Shown here: in pieces, positions 53,880 to 64,000 of the stretch | How the letters are laid out: each line of letters opens with the position of its first letter | How positions within the stretch are numbered: the stretch's first letter is position 1 | Source: Ziziphus jujuba | Lineage: Eukaryota; Streptophyta; Magnoliopsida; Rosales; Rhamnaceae | NCBI RefSeq assembly: GCF_031755915.1 | Contig: NC_083382.1 | Span: forward strand, 3,658,001-3,722,000 | Length of the DNA stretch: 64,000 bases | Direction of reading: 5' to 3' | Program-made: the position numbers and the translations under genes | Notes under the pieces: generated by a model | What the model was told of the DNA's origin: nothing | The model's input: the letters and a program-made list of their open reading frames with translations, nothing else | Database searches by the model: none

Positions 53880-54993
53880 ATGGACTCCACACATAAACCC
53901 AAGTCTTTCTATACCTATCTCTTCTTTGTTTTCATCCTCTTTTCCACAAATCTATTCACTCTGTTTCTCTCCTCCACCTGCTATTCCTCTTGTTCTTTTC
54001 AACCTTTCTTTGCCACCACCACCGCCGCGGAATCATCGTCGGACGACGTCTCCAAAATCACATTGAACCTCCCACCGGAATTCAATACCTTCACATCCGG
54101 ACAAAAACCACCACTCGGATACAAAGCCGACATTGGTTCCGACACCATCTACCCTCCGGTAGGCGGTCCATGCACCCATTTTCCCGACGAACTTCGCCGC
54201 TACATGTCTTACAAAGTTAACGGCTCGTGCCCGGACGACGAGCTCCTAGCACAGAAGCTCCTCCTCAAGGCTGCGAGCCGCTACCAAGCCGGCGATGCCG
54301 TCCGGCTGCTTCACCCAATTACTTGGAGCCCAAGCCACTTCCAACCAGCTTATGGTCTATACCTTCTGATTCATCTGTGGTATGGACGGCTTACAAATGC
54401 AAGAACTATGATTGCCTCGTCAACCGGAAGCGAAACCAGAAGGGTTTCGACGACTGCATAGACTGTTTCGATCTTCAAGGAATTGAGTAAACCCGCTGGA
54501 TTCGATGGAGAAGCAATAACAGTTTGGATTTCAGTATCGACGGAGTTTTAGCGACGAAGAAGCCCGGAACGATTCGTATCGGGCTAGATATTGGCGGCGG
54601 AGTCGCGAGCTTCGCGGTGAGAATGATGGAGAGGAATATAACCATTGTCACAACTTCCATGAACTTTAATGGTCCCTTCAACAGCTTCATAGCTTCGATA
54701 ACACTTTGGATATAGTTCACTTCATGCACATGCTGAGTAATTGGATTCCCAGTACGCTTTTGCACTTCTTGATGTTTGATATATATCGAGTTTTAAGGCC
54801 TGGAGGGCTATTCTGGCTTGATCATTTTTTCTGTGTGGCTGATCAGTTCGAGGATGTTTATTGGCTGATGATTGAGAGCATTGGATTCAATAAGTTGAAA
54901 TGGGTTGTTGGAAGGAAACTTGATCGGGGACCACAACTAAGGCAGATGTACCTTTCGGCTTTGATGGAGAAGCCATTGAACAACTCTTGGTGA
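53880..54993 (+). pseudogene. Plant SAM-dependent methyltransferase-like gene, broken
   Basis: Matches a plant family of membrane-anchored methyltransferase-like proteins: N-terminal hydrophobic anchor (YLFFVFILFSTNLFTLFL), a conserved block PPVGGPCTHFPDELRRYM, GCEPLPSRRCRP, LWSIPSDSSVVW, the SAM-binding IRIGLDIGGGVASFAVRM, FDNTLDIVHFMHMLSNWIP, and YRVLRPGGLFWLDHFF near the C-terminus. Lesions: loss of one G near 54265 shifts frame before GCEPLP; TAA at 54488-54490; a deletion of about 18 codons with frame change near 54693, joining NSFIAS to FDNTLD at a TTCGAT sequence. The reading starts at ATG 53880. Without those breaks it would be about 390 residues. A truncated N-terminal product is conceivable but would lack the catalytic domain. 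Confidence 0.88.
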
Positions 54994-55484
54994 TCATTTT
55001 TATTATTATTATTTTTCTTGATAATTTTTTCCCCCTTGTGCTCACCAATTTATTAATAAATTTTAGATAAACTCATTTTTCTGCATTTTACTCTTTTTTT
55101 TCTTTCTGTTTTATTTTTATTTTTTTAAAAATTAATTGTAATTTGATACTTTTCTAATTTACAGGGTTTTTAATTTAAATTTTTAACTTTTTAAAAGTAG
55201 CAATTTAAATCTTTGATTTTTTTTAATTTATTGTAGATTAGCTCAGTATATTCAATTTGGCCAAACAAATTAGTAATCTTTCTATTTAGAAACCTGTTTC
55301 TACAATGAAATTGAAAGCAGTAGAGCATGTAAGAAAAAGAGATGAAAATAGTGTAAACCATATTGTTATCAATTTGTCTAAATTGAAAACTGAATCAATA
55401 TACTAAAAAGTAAAAATATCAAAGGTATCAAAGTGCAATTAATTTTTAAATTTTATTTATGTGAAGCTTTAATTAATTTCACTT
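54994..55484. other. Spacer with one member of a dispersed repeat pair
   Basis: About 55129-55300 (TAATTGTAATTTGATAC ... GTTTCTACAAT) resembles 58267-58425 after the first F-box gene: same order of blocks AAAGTAGC-ATTTA, AATTTATT and TTAGTAATCTTTCT/TTAATAATAGTTCT. Possibly a short non-autonomous transposon. No gene seen. Confidence 0.4.
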
Positions 55485-55680
55485 AGTTTTTTTTTTCAAA
55501 AATAATCAAAACTTCATTAAGAGACAACAAAATTACATAAATTAGATTGAATAGAATGAAGAAGCTACTTCGGCCCCCCTCTATCCAAGATTCAAACAAA
55601 GCCAAAGACAAATTAAGCATATGTAGCCAACCTATGAGCCACTTTACTTGCCTCCCTACCTATATATGTTAAAAAAAAAA
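55485..55680 (-). mobile_element. LINE 3' end remnant (RNase H tail and poly(A))
   Basis: Minus-strand reading REASKVAHRLATYA matches the end of the RNase H domain of plant LINEs (typically ...N.VAHRLA...). Stops follow, then a short 3' tail and an A-run (T-run on the plus strand near 55489). A 5'-truncated insertion. Confidence 0.6.
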
Positions 55681-56116
55681 AAAAGGAAAAAAAAATGAAA
55701 AAAAAATTCCATCCAAAACCAGAAATAATTGTCTGTATGTAAGAATAAAAAAAATATTTTAATCTAGTGTAGACCATTTATTTATCAAGAGCTGAAATAT
55801 TATTTCCTTAAAAAAAAAAAAATCTGAAACATTATTATGTCATTTTATATTGAAAATTCAACAAATTTAACCCTAAGCAAACTCTTGTCTCAAAAAATAT
55901 TCTTAATAATTGTACTAGTGAGTAAGAATAGAAGTAATTTTAAACTTATCAAATTTATCAATCAAAATTTTGGTATGGTAACAAAGAATGACGATATTAT
56001 TTTATTGGATTTACATTTAATTCCACTATTTTATGATATTATTAATTTATCGATAATTAATAATCTGTACATTATGAATATAAAACGTTTGGTACATATA
56101 GTATTACACAAAGAAT
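55681..56116. other. AT-rich spacer
   Basis: A-runs near 55669-55710 and 55810. The open frame at 55837-56118 is AT-rich and shows no recognisable domain, so it is not called. Confidence 0.4.
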
Positions 56117-56120
56117 AATT

Positions 56121-56170
56121 AATCTTAATCACACAATTAGAAAAAAGTGCCACATGTCATGAGATGACTA
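56121..56170 (+). promoter_or_regulatory. Conserved upstream block of F-box gene 1
   Basis: TTAGAAAAAAGTGCCACATG followed by TCATGAG recurs at 58801-58827 upstream of the F-box pseudogene. Either a shared promoter element or simply co-duplicated flank. A T36 run (about 56222-56257) lies between it and the gene. Confidence 0.5.
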
Positions 56171-56220
56171 TGCGAGTTTAGTTCGGTTTTTTTTTTTTTT
56201 CGAGACAAGAGTTTGCTTAT

Positions 56221-56257
<37 letters not shown>

Positions 56258-56415
56258 CCCTTGTTTTTTTGTTTTTCTGTTTTTTTTTTGTTTTTTGTTT
56301 TTTGTTTTTTTCTTTTCTGAACAAAGAGTTTACTTAGGTTAAAAGATCAAAAAGTAAGGTAGTTTAGAAAATAACCTTTGACGGCCAATAGATCGACCAT
56401 CGATTATCGATCTCC

Positions 56416-58027
56416 ATGGCTAACACCGAAAGAATCAAAAAGAAGAAGCACAAGAGTCCCGTTTTCCATCAATTGCCATGGCTATCAAAACAAACAAAAA
56501 AATCAAAAAAAGGAAAGAAACAGAAGCAAAAACGAGAAGAAGAAGGAGAGGACAGATTCACAGGTTTACCAGATTCCATAATCAATCACATATTTTCTTT
56601 TCTTCCAACCTTCATTACTGCTCGTATGAGTGTTCTTTGCAAGCGTTTGAGAGACCTAGCGATTTCCAATAATTCAGTATTATACATAACAAGTCGACCC
56701 AGATTCTCAAAGTTCCTAGACAACTATTTGAAATTCCACTACAACAACTTAGAGATTATTCAAAGATTTAAGCTTCACATCAAATACTATGGAGCTGTTG
56801 GTGAGACGGATAGGATAAACGGCTGGCTAAGAACTATTCTCAATCGGTGCAAGTTTATCAAGGAGATGGATATCTGCATCAAACATAATTACTGCTTGAA
56901 CGGCCGTGATTTGCTTAATTCGAAATCCTTAACTGTTTTGAAGCTTGAATATGTGAAATTGAAAGCTCTTTGCCCTGTTTCTCTTCCATCCTTAAAAGCT
57001 GCCTTTTTCACGAATGTCCATATGTATGATAATCATACGCTTCAAAATCTACTTCTGGGTTGTCGTTTAATCGAAGATTTGATTCTTGATCGTTGTTTGG
57101 TTCCCAATAATATTGATATGGTTTCGGATTCCAATCTCAAGTCCTTTGAAATCCGTAACCAATTCTTGCTTTTTAAGGATTTGAAGGAGGGGTTTCTTTT
57201 GAGAAATTCCCATATTGAGAATTTGAGATTGGACTCTTGTAGATTATTACAAAGTTTGAACATTCAGTGTCAGATGCTAAAAGTCTTGGTTTTGTGTGGT
57301 TGCGGGGATGAATACAAGGATGAGGCCATTAACATTGACACTCCAAATTTGGTTTCCTTCACTATTGAAGGTTGGAAAACTTTGCCCTCCAACTTTTCGA
57401 TAACAGCTCCCAATCTGTCTGAAGCCAGTATCAAACTTGTTGAATCCAATAACTATGACATCAACTGGTTTGTAGGTCTGTTATATTTTCTTCGAAATTT
57501 CAAGGACTTTAAGGGTAGATTAAACCTGGAAGCTCAAGAACGGGTACATGTTTTTCTTTTTTAATTATATATATATATATATTTATTTACAGAGGTTCAT
57601 TTAATTCAATTTGATAATCAAGTACTCTGATTTGTGGAATGTGGGTATATGAGAAATTATTCTTAGTGGTGTTTTTCGGAGACGAATTCACTAGTTTTAA
57701 ATTAAGTATAAATACCCCTTTTTAAAGTTAGATGAAAGATTATTAAGTAATTGCAAGTTAATTTTATGTGATGTTATTAATCTGGTTTGTTTGATTTTTA
57801 TTTTTGTATGCAAATTATAGGAGGCTCTATTAATCCCAAGACAGTTGAGAAGTATAATTGATGTCTGTCCTTTGCCAAATCTAAAGCATCTAAACATACG
57901 AGCGCCTTGTTGGACAAGTAATCCAGAGTGGAGGGAAGTACTGCTTTTCTTGTCGTCACCATCTCTAGAGACTTTATCAGTAGATGGAAACTTAGTTTCA
58001 TACTTGGATTTTGCAATGACTAGCTAG
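56416..58027 (+). CDS. F-box/LRR protein 1 with lysine-rich N-terminus
   Basis: Exon 1 56416-57543 and exon 2 57821-58027 (intron 277 bp, CGG/GTACAT ... TTATAG/GAG), 444 residues. F-box at about 47-85 (DRFTGLPDSIINHIFSFLPT ... RMSVLCKRLRDL), which should bind SKP1 in an SCF ubiquitin ligase. Then degenerate leucine-rich repeats (SLTVLKLEYVKLKALCPVSL, TLQNLLLGCRLIEDL) and a C-terminal segment in exon 2 (PNLKHLNIRAPCW, SPSLETLSVDGN). The usual Trp of the F-box end (KRWR in gene 3) is Leu here (KRLR). The first 45 residues are very rich in Lys, unlike gene 3. The start is the ATG in the CCATGGCTA context shared by all three paralogues. Substrate unknown. Confidence 0.85.
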
Positions 58028-58800
58028 TTCAGAAATTATTATTATTATTTTATATATATATTTATATATATATATATATATAACTCTAAAATTCTATTGT
58101 TTTGTTTCTTTTTTAATATAATACTAATTTTATTGTTTTGTTTTTGGTTCTATGTATATTCGGATTTGTTTAATATAACACTAAATTTTTATTGTTTTGT
58201 TTTTGGTTTTATGTATATTGTGGTTTGTTTTCTTTTATATATACACTTTAGATCTGTGGATTAATTGCATTTTGATACAATTAACTTGTAGATTTTGCAA
58301 TTTAGGCTCTCCATTTTTAAAGTAGCTATTTAGATTATTAAGTTTTTTAAATTTATTACAAATTAATCTAATTTCTAATTTTGACCCAAAAAAATTAATA
58401 ATAGTTCTATACAGACACTTGTTAAAAAAAAAAAAAAAAATCTTCTTATCATGTCAATAGACCCTAAAAAGATTAAAGTGGTTAATGAGAAGAAAGCAAA
58501 ACTGTTACTGTTAACAAGGAACAATGATAATATTATGTTTATGCTTTTATTGTTTGCAACAAACAATGATAATATCATGGATTGATGTTGCGATATCATA
58601 GAAAAGACTAAATATATATATATATATATATAATATTTTGCTAGATCTACTTTACTACCCTCAAATGATCAAAAAAAACTTTACTACACTTAAATGAAAC
58701 CAAACTAAGAGTAACAAAATGCATTTAGCCCTACAATTATTAATTAATTTGTAAAGAAATAATATTTTTTTGGATGAAAGAGTAAATCTCAACCACACAC
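58028..58800. other. Spacer between F-box genes
   Basis: Short tandem-like repeats of TTTATTGTTTTGTTTTTGGTT (58128-58215), the partner of the 55129 dispersed repeat (58267-58425), and (AT)n near 58613-58632. No gene. Confidence 0.45.
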
Positions 58801-58827
58801 TTAGAAAAAAGTGCCACATGTCATGAG
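58801..58827 (+). promoter_or_regulatory. Conserved upstream block of the F-box pseudogene
   Basis: Second copy of the TTAGAAAAAAGTGCCACATG block found at 56137-56163. Confidence 0.5.
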
Positions 58828-58900
58828 TTGATTGGAAGTTAAATTAGGTTTAGTAAAGAAACCTTCACCCAAATAGATCGGCCATCGCTCATCAATCTCC

Positions 58901-58936
58901 ATGGCTACCAAAAGAATCAAAACAAAGAACAAAACA

Positions 58937-58967
<31 letters not shown>

Positions 58968-61240
58968 CGCTCAGCAATCCCATCGACCATCGATCGCCAT
59001 GGCTACCCAAAGAAACACAAAAAGAAATAAACATAATGGAGAAAAGGAAGAAGAAGAAGAGCAAGACCAATTCACAGATTCCATAATCCATCACATTTTT
59101 CTCATTTTTCCAACCTTCATTCCTGCTCACAAGCATGAGTATTCTTTGCAAGCGTTTGAGAGACGTCTTGGTTTCGAACAATCCCGTATTGAACATCTCA
59201 AGTCGACCCAGATCCTCCAATTTCCTAGACAACCATTTGAAATTCAACAACTTGGAGATTCTTCAGAGATTTAAGCTTTGAAATGGATTACCATGAAGCT
59301 AAAGGTGATAGTGATAGGATAATCCGTTGGTTAAGTAGTAGTCTTAACTAGAGTAAGTTTATCGTAGAGATGGATACTGTATAAAATCTAATAATAATTA
59401 GTGCCTGAACTATAGGTTGCTCAAATCAACATCTTATACTATTTTGAAGCTTGAGAGATTGAAGTTGGAACCGCTTTGCCTTGAAAACTGCCTATTTCAA
59501 GAAAGTCGCTATGACTGGTAAAAAAAAAAACACTTCCAAATCTATTTATGGGTTGCCCTTCAATTGAGGATTTGAGGATTTGATTCTTGATTCTTGTTTT
59601 GTCTCCAATAATGTTGTTATGGTTTCCAATTCGACTCTCAAATCCTTTGAAATCTGTAGTCCTATTTGTATTCGTCGCTTAATTAGCATTATTAGAATCT
59701 ACTGAAGCTGTGAATTTGGAGTCTTTTGTAATTGATTCTGCAGCACAATTGGAAATAATGTATGCTTGTGAAAGAGTGAGACAGATGTGGATAAGCAACG
59801 CAATGATTGGTAAGGATTGGTAGGAAAGCTTGCTTTTGAGGAATTCCCAGATTGAGAATTTGAGATTGGATTATTATGGATTCAAATGTTCGAATATTAA
59901 GAGTCAGCTGCTAAAGGTTTTGGTTTTATGTGAAAGAATTTATCTTTATTATGCATATCGAAAATATATATATATATATAATAAATTCAATTAAAATATA
60001 AAATGCTAACCTTCAAATGTTGCCATTAATAAATTAGATTTTTAATTCTGTAAAATAGAAAATAACCTAATAATAGTGTCTATGGACACACTACTCTCAA
60101 ACCACTCTCAAACTGATTTCTGAAAACCCTAATCACATAACAAAATATGGTATGTATCTGCTTAGTAGCTCTAGACCTTTTATAGCTTATGCAAGTCAGA
60201 CTTACCCATTAATTTTAATATACACAAAATTAATAATAATTTAACAATATAATAATAATAAAAATATGAGTAAGTTAAAAATGGACTTTAAAGAGAGTTG
60301 ATCCTCCAGTTCAATAGGCTAACCAGAATATTACAGAGAGTGCATGACCAAGGGTCCTACTACGAAATAATAAACAAATCAATCCTATTAATGACATAAA
60401 TGGACCCTGTAAGTGAATAATCGATTATACTAAGTCCACAAATATTTATCTAACATTGTGTTGTCGTAAAAAGGAAGATGAGATTGAGGAAATTAACATT
60501 GATACACCAAGTTTGGTTTCCTTTATTACTGAAGGTTGGAAATATTTGCTCACCAAGTGTATGATAAAAGCTCCCAATCTGTATGAAATCAGTATCAAAT
60601 TTGTTAAATCCACTTACTCTAATACCAACTGGTTTATGGGGCTGATATATTTTTCTTCAACATTTCAAGGACTTTAAGGGTCGATTAAACCTGGAGGCTC
60701 AAGAACAGGTAAGTATATTACATCTATACCGGCTCAATTAGTTCAATTTGTTAATTTTTCTGATGTGTTTTTGTGCTTGTGAAAAAATCCTCACTGTCAC
60801 AATTGGTCTGACTTGTAGAATGTGGATCTGTGAGAAATCTGATTCTTAATAATGTTTGGTGAAAAGGAATTTGTGGGGAACTAATTCCCAAAACACAAAT
60901 TTGGAACCAGAGTATACCAATACTCTTTATATTTAGATGAATGATTTTTAAGTTAATTGTATTATTGATTTTGTGATGTGTATTATTGATTTTGTGATGT
61001 TATTAATTGGTTTTTGTTATTGTATGCAAATATAGGAGGCTCTATTAATTCCGAAAGAACTGAGAAGCATAAATACTTACTGTCCTTTGCCAAATCTAAA
61101 GCATCTAAGCGTAGGAGGGCCTTGTTGGACAAGGAACCCAGTGAGGATCGAAGTCTTGCTTTTGTTGTCATCATCATATCTTTAGGGACCTTATCACTGA
61201 TGGAAACTTAGTTCCATATTCGGATTTTGCATTGACTTAG
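58901..61240 (+). pseudogene. F-box/LRR pseudogene (paralogue 2)
   Basis: Same gene plan as its neighbours but broken throughout. Starts MATKRIK at 58901, enters an (AAG)n tract (about 58938-58967), then a second ATGGCTACC start-like copy at 58999. The F-box is recognisable (DSIIHHIFLIFPTFIPAH) but frame is lost at 59135. Stops and shifts continue (e.g. near 59280, 59350, 59540, 59820). A solo LTR (59931-60454) splits the LRR part; EINIDTPSLVSFITEGWK resumes at 60490. A second exon at 61036-61240 keeps PLPNLKHLSVGGPCW. Confidence 0.9.
59931..60454 (-). mobile_element. 524-bp solo LTR inside the F-box pseudogene
   Basis: Foreign block between LVL and CCR codons of the paralogue alignment. Ends are TGAAAG ... 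TCTAACA on the plus strand, or TGTTAGATAAATA ... CTTTCA on the minus. Flanks TTATG (59926-59930) and TTGTG (60455-60459) are a 5-bp duplication with one G/A change. The paralogues read TTGTG here. Orientation is not certain. Confidence 0.8.
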
Positions 61241-62205
61241 CTAGTTCATAAATTATTATTATTATATAAATAATTGTATAATACTAAATTTTCTCAACAA
61301 CACAATAAGAAAAAAAAAAAAAAAACAAAAACCAAAAGTAAAAGCAGCCACGTAATTAGAAATCAGGATGTCCATGTGCAAATTTTTTCTGAAATCTATT
61401 TAGACGGAAAAAAATAAAGGAACTGAACTGATTTAAAAAAATTAGAGCTTTAAATACAATAAAAAAGGCCCTTAATCACTGAGTTATTATTTTTTCTCGT
61501 TTTCACAAAAAATAATAATAATCATAATAACCTAGTTAATTAAGACGGTTAATGGCTCTACCTGCATATTATATACATACCCATTTTAAAAGTCATTTAA
61601 TTTTTTTCTCCACTTTTAAAATTTTTCTTTTTCCCTTGAAACTTATGAGGTCATTAAGGCCATTGTACATAAAAACCCATTTTAGTAATAATAAAATTAT
61701 AAAACACATATATAAAAAAATCAATGTAAAACTCATTGATCAGTGCTAATCGCTATTCGAATTCCGATTAATTCTTGATCCAAAATAAAATTATAATTTT
61801 ATTTAAAGTTGAAATTTGTCTGATAATGAACACTGATATTTTATATTATATATATATATACACACACATATATTATATTTTAAAAAGATATTGAAAAAGG
61901 ATAGTCCACGGTACAAGATAGAGGACTCGGAGAAGTAAGCAAATGCAAATTTGTTTTGTTTTGTTTTACAAAATATTAAAACCCAATTTCCTTATTTAAA
62001 CAAATTGATTACCTTTATATATATAACAAATATTAATCACAATAAACCTAGGAAAAAGACCCTAAACACAATTACATTGTCGATCAATTACTGATGTCGT
62101 TGGATTCTAGCAGAAATAAAGATAGATCAGAAAACTTTCCGTAGAGAAAAAGAACCTATATATATATATATCATCCTTCTAGCTCAAGAAATCCCATTGA
62201 TCTCC
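61241..62205. other. Spacer before F-box gene 3
   Basis: AT-rich with (AT)n near 61845-61860 and 62158-62171. The upstream block seen before the other two paralogues is not found here. Confidence 0.5.
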
Positions 62206-63721
62206 ATGGCTACCAAAAGAATCAAATACTACCACCAAGAAGAAGAAGACCGATTATCAGAATTACCAGATTCTATAATCTATCAAATATTCTCGTTACT
62301 TCCCACATACATTCTTGTCCGAATGAGTGTTCTTTCCAAGCGCTGGAGACACCTCTGGCTTTCAGATTCCACATTATATGTCGACGACTCTGTACCTCTG
62401 TGTATTCGATTTCGACGGAGACACAAATTACTGAACTTCGTAGACAAGTATCTGAAGCACCACAACAATCACATGCTACAAAGATTTAAGCTTGTCATGC
62501 ATTACTATGGATCAGATCAACGGATAGATTCTTGGCTTGAAAAAATTATAAAACAGAACAAGTCCATCAAAGAGATCGATGTCTGTCTCACATCGGGTTA
62601 TAGAAACAAAGACTACTGCTTAACAGAAAACATTCTCAATTCGAGATCATTAACAGTTTTGAAGCTCGAAAATATGATATTGGTAGCCCTATTCCCTGTG
62701 GAACTTCCTTCATTGAAAGCTGCCTTTTTTAACAATGTCTCAATATTAGATGATAAGACACTAGCTAATCTACTTTTGGGTTGCTCTTCCATTGAGAAAT
62801 TGCTTCTTTCTCATTGTCGTTTCACAAAGGGAATTGTGTTTTCGAATTCGAATATAAAGTCCTTGGAAATCTATCAATGTAATGGTTTACGTGCAGGAAG
62901 AATTCAAGTTGAAGCTGTGAATCTCGAGTCTTTTGTATATAAGGGAAGTTTAATGTCTATATATTCCGAAGCTCATAAGTATAGAGACCAAGGTATTGAT
63001 ATCTCTGCTTGTGGAAGACTAAGAAATTTGTGTGTATCGAACACAGTGCTCGATGATCAATGGTTGATAAGCTTGTTCTCGAAACATGTTGAGCTTGAGA
63101 GATTGAAGTTGGACAACTGCTCTGGTTTGAAACATATAAATATCAAAAGTGAGAAGCTGAAAGTGTTTATTTTGTGTGGTTATGGAAAAGAAACTAACAA
63201 GGTTGAGTCCACAACTATAAATGCACCAAATTTAGTTTCCTTCATGTTTGAAGGTTATCGTACTATTTCCAACTTTTCAATGAAGGCTCCGAATCTGATT
63301 GAACCAAGAATCAAACTTGTTAGGAATTCTACATTCTATGATACAGATTGGTATGTAAATCTGATCAAGTTTCTTCAATATTTTGATGGATCCAACAGTC
63401 GACTAAGCCTGGAAGTTATGGCAGAGGTATGTATGCACATATATAGGCTCAATTTGTTAAACTGATTTTCGATTTCTTATAAATTTCACTCAAAATGTTT
63501 TTTATTTCATATATTGAATTGAAGATTATAATTGGTTTTGCATAATATAGGAGGCTCTATTAATTCCAGAGATATTGAAAGAAGTTTGTCATCAACCCCT
63601 GCCTACTCTGAAGCTTCTAAAGGTAAAGGCACCCCCTAAATTGACCAAGAGAAGTCCAGTGTTGAAAGATGCATTGCATTGGTTGTCACCATCTCTAGAG
63701 ACTCTATCGATACAACCATAG
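62206..63721 (+). CDS. F-box/LRR protein 3
   Basis: Exon 1 62206-63426 and exon 2 63551-63721 (intron 124 bp, GCAGAG/GTATGT ... ATATAG/GAG), 463 residues. The start is ATG 62206 (MATKRIKYYHQEEEDRLSEL); the frame is open to 62197 but without an ATG. F-box at about 15-55 (DRLSELPDSIIYQIFSLLPT ... RMSVLSKRWRHLWLS) in its full form including RWRHLW. LRR part: SLTVLKLENM, LPSLKAAFFNNVSILDDKTL, HVELERLKLDNCSGLKHINI, then NAPNLVSFMFEGY. Exon 2 ends SPSLETLSIQP. Expected SCF substrate receptor; target unknown. It is longer in the LRR region than gene 1 (the extra stretch includes ACGRLRNLCVSNTVLDDQWL) and has no Lys-rich extension. Confidence 0.9.
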
Positions 63722-64000
63722 TGTTATATATAATTGTTTCTCTTATCCAAAATATTGGACAAATTTTTGTCTTGGATTCATCTTAGTGTTATATACAGTG
63801 GTTACTCTCAACAAAAATTTGTTCAGAATTCTAGCATAAAGAATAATCAATGTACAGTACAGATTATATTCCTATGTATATATAAATTTGATTTAATGGG
63901 AATATTATTTAAATGTATGAATAGCAACTATGTATACTATTTATATATCAATATGACAAATGCAAAAGGTTTTCAGTTTTCAGCATCTAGATTTTTAGTC
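63722..64000. other. 3' flank of F-box gene 3
   Basis: AT-rich; presumed 3' UTR and spacer. Nothing else seen. Confidence 0.4.

Noticed and set aside
55837..56118. 93-codon AT-rich open frame before F-box gene 1
   Set aside because: Composition-driven, rich in Ile/Asn/Lys, no domain or gene signals.
62197..62205. Nine-base upstream extension of F-box gene 3
   Set aside because: The first codon is TTG; the ATG at 62206 matches the MATKR start of the paralogue.

Overview
The window is nuclear plant DNA, from a broad-leaved flowering plant (eudicot). The evidence is intron-bearing genes with clear plant orthologues (GEX1, ZFP4, TMK1, a PUB20/21-type U-box ligase, F-box/LRR proteins, a CNL resistance-gene relic), Ty1/copia and Gypsy-type LTR retrotransposons, an AT-rich background and many AT, CT and GT microsatellites. 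I cannot name the species; the gene set would fit Rosales or related orders, but that is a guess. No tRNA, rRNA, organellar or bacterial-type features were recognised.

Layout. (1) 1-24.7 kb is a tandem segmental duplication carrying GEX1 (a nuclear-envelope protein for gametic nuclear fusion) on the minus strand. Copy A (35-1427) looks intact but runs off the left edge. Copy B (about 4330-23303) is dead: a 9.6-kb copia element (4708-14333, target-site duplication AATTG) lies in its exon 3 and a second, older copia element (14593-22256, duplication GTTTA) lies in its exon 2, on top of frameshifts, a 65-bp deletion and a stop codon. The first copia element itself holds a roughly 3-kb solo Gypsy-type LTR (7139-10088). 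(2) 25-29.3 kb is a ZFP4-type C2H2 zinc-finger gene (minus) with inferred 5'-UTR introns and an upstream ORF. (3) 29.3-44.7 kb is gene-poor: long microsatellites, a compound repeat at 31 kb, a decayed CNL resistance gene (37.6-40.7 kb), a foldback MITE-like palindrome (41.9 kb) and an identical 101-bp tandem duplication (42.2 kb). (4) 44.7-48.2 kb is a full-length TMK1-type receptor kinase with one intron, and 50.8-52.2 kb an intronless U-box E3 ligase with W-boxes upstream. (5) 53.9-55.0 kb is a methyltransferase-like pseudogene, followed by a LINE 3' remnant. (6) 56.4-63.7 kb is a tandem F-box/LRR cluster of two apparently intact genes flanking a pseudogene that was hit by a 524-bp solo LTR.

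The genes do not form one pathway. The intact ones cover gamete nuclear fusion, transcription, auxin/cell-surface signalling and ubiquitin ligation. The strongest biology here is genome evolution: GEX1 duplication and destruction, the datable order of nested LTR elements, nonsense changes typical of cytosine deamination in the transposons, and an F-box lineage that gained a lysine-rich N-terminus after its start region was locally duplicated. I did not find a convincing wholly new biochemical system.
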